Source of the DNA: Edaphobacter flagellatus
Lineage (GTDB): Bacteria; Acidobacteriota; Terriglobia; Terriglobales; Acidobacteriaceae
Length of the DNA stretch: 64,000 nt
NCBI RefSeq assembly: GCF_025264665.1
Contig: NZ_CP073697.1
Coordinates: 868,001 to 932,000 of the forward strand
Reading direction: 5' to 3'
Shown here: positions 61,390 through 64,000 of the stretch, one piece after another
Layout of the letters: each line of letters opens with the position of its first letter
Numbering within the stretch: the first letter of the stretch is position 1
Program-made: the position numbers and the translations under genes
The notes under the pieces: generated by a model
What the model saw: the letters and a program-made list of their open reading frames with translations, nothing else
Databases searched by the model: none
What the model was told of the DNA's origin: nothing

Positions 61390-62043
61390 CTATTTCGAGT
61401 CGAAGCGAACAGAGTCGAGGATGGATTGCAGGCGTTTGAGCACTCCACTCAACTGAGCTGGCGTAATATCTCGAACGCCGCTGACCTCGCCCCCACAAAA
61501 ACTGTTGATCACCAGATCGAAGCGATAACATGCATTCACTCTCATCGCCGTGAATATCTCATCTCTCGATTCCGTACATATCGTCCCATGCTCGTCATAG
61601 CCATGCGTAAACGACGCGCCGCCTACCTGTGCAGTCGCAACAGTTCTGGGAGCCTGCGCCAGGGCCTGATTTCTGCACTGCGCTTCCGTCGAACCCGGCG
61701 TAACGCTGAAGTAGAAGAGGGCACCAGAAAATGTGGAAGCGGGATATGGATTGAAGGCAATCGTCGCCAGAGCGCGCATCTTGGTTGCTGAGGGAGCCGT
61801 GCGAACATCCAGGCCGAATGTGCTCATCTCCGCATCGTGGCGTGTCAGTGTCCAGCCCGCAGGCACCTTGAAGCTCACGCCATAACGGCTGTCATAAAAA
61901 GCTGAAGCTGCAGGAGTAGCAGGATCTGCGACCGCCTCAGATGAGGCCGTACGTGTCTGCGCCGCAACATCGGTTACAGCCAGCGCTACCAGCAAAGCAA
62001 GCACTGAAATCCACGGAAGATTCGCCCTGAACGATGTCTTCAT
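61390..62043 (-). CDS. Exported protein of unknown function
   Basis: The 217-residue protein has a signal peptide (WISVLALLVALAVTDVAA). Its mature part begins like PsbP/DUF1795-type domains (FYDSRYGVSFKVPAGWTLTR), which are single-domain beta-sheet proteins. Cysteines in AQCRNQA, TICTES, NACYRF and SFCGGE could form disulfides. The ATG at 62043 gives the signal peptide. It lies 41 nt after the DppB-like gene on the same strand. The role is unknown. Confidence 0.72.
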   Translation of the reverse strand: MKTSFRANLPWISVLALLVALAVTDVAAQTRTASSEAVADPATPAASAFYDSRYGVSFKVPAGWTLTRHDAEMSTFGLDVRTAPSATKMRALATIAFNPYPASTFSGALFYFSVTPGSTEAQCRNQALAQAPRTVATAQVGGASFTHGYDEHGTICTESRDEIFTAMRVNACYRFDLVINSFCGGEVSGVRDITPAQLSGVLKRLQSILDSVRFDSK

Positions 62044-62084
62044 GTCGCCTGCAAACAAGCATATCAACAGCGCAACCTCACATC

Positions 62085-63035
62085 CTAGCTGTCGCGTATG
62101 CGCGGATTCGCAATCGTATAAGCAATATCCGTAAGCAGATTGACCGCAACATAAGTCAGCCCCACAGCAAGAATGCATCCCTGCACAAGCGCATAATCCC
62201 GATTCGAAATCGCCGACAGCGTAAGACGCCCAATGCCCGGCCAGCTAAAGATCGTCTCCGTAACAATCGCTCCTGCCAGCAACGAGCCGAACTGAAGACC
62301 AATCACCGTCAGGATCGGGATAAGAGCATTACGCAAGGCATGGCGATAAACAATCTGATTCTCACCAAGCCCCTTCGCGCGTGCCGTGCGAATGTAGTCC
62401 TGCCCAAGTTCTTCGAGCATCGCCGTCCTCACCATGCGTGTCAGCACCGCCGCCAGCGAAAGCCCAAGGGTCAGCGCAGGCAAAATCAGATGCAACAAAA
62501 AATCCACCACGCCCCCTGAACCCGCAGTCGAGACCGGCAGCCACCCAAGCGTGATCGAGAAGACAATAATGAGAATCGGACCGAGAGCAAAGTTAGGAAA
62601 CGACAGTCCCACCAGCGAAATCACGCCCACCGTGCGATCCTGCCAGCGGTTCCGATGGCGTGCTGAATAAATTCCCGCCGGAATCGAAGCAGCAACGCCA
62701 ATCACCAGCGCAGCCAGTGTCAGCGCCAGCGTATACGGATAGCGCTGCAACACAAGGTGCAGCACCGAGTCATGCAGGCGAAGCGACTGCCCCAGATCCG
62801 CATGAAGAATGCCGCGCCAATAGTGGACATACTGGTCCATCAACGGCGCATCCAGTCCGTAAGCATGACGCAGCGCACTCACATCCGAAGCCGTAGCGCC
62901 CTCGCCCAGCATCTGCACAATCGGATCGCCCGGCACAAGATGAATCAGCAGAAAGACGACCGAGACGACGACCCACAGCACCGGCAACGTCAGCAAGACG
63001 CGTCGCAATGGACGCCAGATCGCAGCGAAAGTCAT
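62085..63035 (-). CDS. Dipeptide/oligopeptide-type ABC transporter permease (DppB-like)
   Basis: The 316-residue permease has six membrane segments and the DppB/OppB landmarks: FLLIHLVPGDPIVQMLGEGA near the start, PLMDQYVHYWRGILHADLGQ and the EAA loop YIRTARAKGLGENQIVYRH. It begins inside the stop of the CorC-family gene (ATGA at 63035-63032), so the two are translationally coupled. The matching DppC-like gene is on the other strand at 60056. Confidence 0.93.
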   Translation of the reverse strand: MTFAAIWRPLRRVLLTLPVLWVVVSVVFLLIHLVPGDPIVQMLGEGATASDVSALRHAYGLDAPLMDQYVHYWRGILHADLGQSLRLHDSVLHLVLQRYPYTLALTLAALVIGVAASIPAGIYSARHRNRWQDRTVGVISLVGLSFPNFALGPILIIVFSITLGWLPVSTAGSGGVVDFLLHLILPALTLGLSLAAVLTRMVRTAMLEELGQDYIRTARAKGLGENQIVYRHALRNALIPILTVIGLQFGSLLAGAIVTETIFSWPGIGRLTLSAISNRDYALVQGCILAVGLTYVAVNLLTDIAYTIANPRIRDS

Positions 63036-64000
63036 TGCGTCGCTTCCCTGCTCTCTTCCTCGTACGGAGCATAGTCAATCGGCGAGGCCACAGGCTCTAC
63101 GTTGATGCGGTTGATGCGATGCCCTGCCATCTCTGCAATCGTAAAGCGGCGCCCATCGTACTCGACGCTCTCGCCATTGGAAGGAATATGACCCAGCTGC
63201 GTCAGTAGAAAACCTGCAAGTGTCTCAACCGCTGCCTCGCGCGGAAACTGCCAGTGCAACTGCGTCCGCAGATCCCGGAGACTGGTCGAGCCATCGAGCG
63301 ACATCACACCGGTAGCACTCGGAAGCGCCGAGCGCGTCACATCGAACTCGTCGTCCACTTCGCCAACCACCTGCTCCAGTATGTCTTCCGCCGTCACGAT
63401 CCCAGCCGTTGATCCGAACTCATCGACCACAATCGCAATCTGACGGCGATGCAGCTGGAACTCCTGCAACAAATCAATAGCCAGCTTCGTCTCAGGCACC
63501 ACCGTCGGAGGCCGCATAATGGCTCGCAATGTCAACCCCGACTGCCCTCTGCCCCCAAGCGCCAGGGCAACCGAACGCAGATGCATAAAGCGCGAAACAT
63601 CCTTCGAATAAACAATGCCCACAATATTGTCGATGCCAGAGCCCTTGGCCGCTGGATCGTAAACCGGGATACGCGAGTGTTGTTCTTCGACGATCTTGGC
63701 ACTGGCCTGTTCAATCAGCATGTCCGCCGGCAGAGAAAATATCTTGCCGCGCGGCGTCATAATCTCACGCACCACAACGTGGTTCAGCTCAATGGCGCGA
63801 TGGATAATCTCCTCCTGAAACACAGGAAGCAGCCCCATGCGACGCGTCGCCGTGGCAATCAGCTTCAGCTCCTCCGGAGAATGCACTGCCCCTTCGCCAT
63901 GCAATGGCGCACGAAACAGTTTGAGCACAATGGTCGCCGAGCCATTCATCAACCTGACGACCGGCCGCGTAATACGAATGAAGACGTCCATCGGCCCCGA
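63032..64000 (-). CDS. CorC/HlyC-family transporter (N-terminal part outside the window)
   Basis: The visible 322 codons hold two CBS domains (VVREIMTPRGKIFSLPADML; LRAIMRPPTVVPETKLAIDL) and a CorC/HlyC C-terminal domain (DEFGSTAGIVTAEDILEQVV, then LAGFLLTQLGHIP). The frame stays open to base 64000, and a DUF21/CNNM membrane domain would be expected upstream, so this is a partial gene. An internal ATG at 63991 is not taken as the start. CorC-type proteins are linked to magnesium and cobalt efflux. Confidence 0.9.
   Translation of the reverse strand, partial: SGPMDVFIRITRPVVRLMNGSATIVLKLFRAPLHGEGAVHSPEELKLIATATRRMGLLPVFQEEIIHRAIELNHVVVREIMTPRGKIFSLPADMLIEQASAKIVEEQHSRIPVYDPAAKGSGIDNIVGIVYSKDVSRFMHLRSVALALGGRGQSGLTLRAIMRPPTVVPETKLAIDLLQEFQLHRRQIAIVVDEFGSTAGIVTAEDILEQVVGEVDDEFDVTRSALPSATGVMSLDGSTSLRDLRTQLHWQFPREAAVETLAGFLLTQLGHIPSNGESVEYDGRRFTIAEMAGHRINRINVEPVASPIDYAPYEEESREATQ

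Overview
The window is an ordinary chromosomal stretch of a Gram-negative bacterium. It is gene-dense, mostly GC-rich, and has short intergenic gaps with many 4-nt start/stop overlaps. The gene content points to an acidobacterium of the class Terriglobia (an Acidobacteriaceae/Edaphobacter/Granulicella/Terriglobus-like soil organism). The signs are the squalene set hpnC-hpnD-hpnE plus hpnJ, a futalosine-pathway mqnD, tandem DUF507 genes, MlaE/MlaF-type lipid transport genes, an outer-membrane TolC family protein, and many secreted TPR proteins. This assignment is an inference from gene content; no rRNA is present.

Layout. 0-9 kb: the 3' part of uvrA, a membrane PAS protein with a cut-short GGDEF start, a collagen-like lipoprotein, a divergent MFS/LysR pair, a secreted TPR protein, and a run of two small exported helical proteins plus a SprT-like metalloprotein. 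9-25 kb: housekeeping and metabolism (aqpZ, lgt, hpt, HAD phosphatase, LLM flavin oxidoreductase, deoC, GAF-GAF-SpoIIE phosphatase, aroA-glycosyltransferase, miaB-bifunctional nuclease, diguanylate cyclase, MgtC) and two tRNA-Glu genes. 25-32.5 kb: DUF507 pair, 2Fe-2S ferredoxin, recJ, and a HlyD-TPR-TolC cassette. 32.5-43 kb: the lipid region with hpnJ, a lectin-fold exported protein, an SRPBCC protein, a two-gene 4-TM EamA pair, the coupled operon Zn-dehydrogenase-hpnC-hpnD-hpnE, and divergent mlaE-mlaF. 43-50.5 kb: flavin reductase, ftsB-like gene, bioY, mqnD, tRNA-Lys, M28 peptidase, a urocanase-like protein of unknown role, and pruA. 50.5-55.5 kb: a signalling island with a degenerate LuxR regulator, a receiver-thioredoxin-reductase fusion and a cNMP-domain histidine kinase. 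55.5-64 kb: CAP-domain protein, GDP-fucose genes wcaI-like/gmd/fcl, and dipeptide-type ABC permeases on opposite strands flanking a phosphodiesterase and an exported protein. The window ends inside a CorC/HlyC-family gene.

How the genes fit together. HpnD, HpnC and HpnE convert farnesyl diphosphate to squalene, the hopanoid precursor, and HpnJ modifies hopanoid side chains. No squalene-hopene cyclase lies in the window. MlaE/MlaF and the EamA pair are membrane transporters next to these genes and could act on envelope lipids, which is an inference from position. gmd, fcl and the WcaI-like glycosyltransferase supply and probably use GDP-fucose for a surface polysaccharide. The receiver-TrxR fusion and the histidine kinase probably form one redox-linked signalling pair.

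No mobile element, CRISPR array or phage region was found. The only long non-coding stretch (36350-36822) carries a 26-bp tandem duplication, dispersed-repeat-like sequence, a probable terminator and a short AT-rich motif that recurs elsewhere. The most interesting leads are the receiver-TrxR fusion without its CxxC, the dehydrogenase coupled to the squalene genes, a hairpin that hides the hpnJ ribosome binding site, the collagen-like lipoprotein, and the MlaF ATPase with Ser at the catalytic Glu position.
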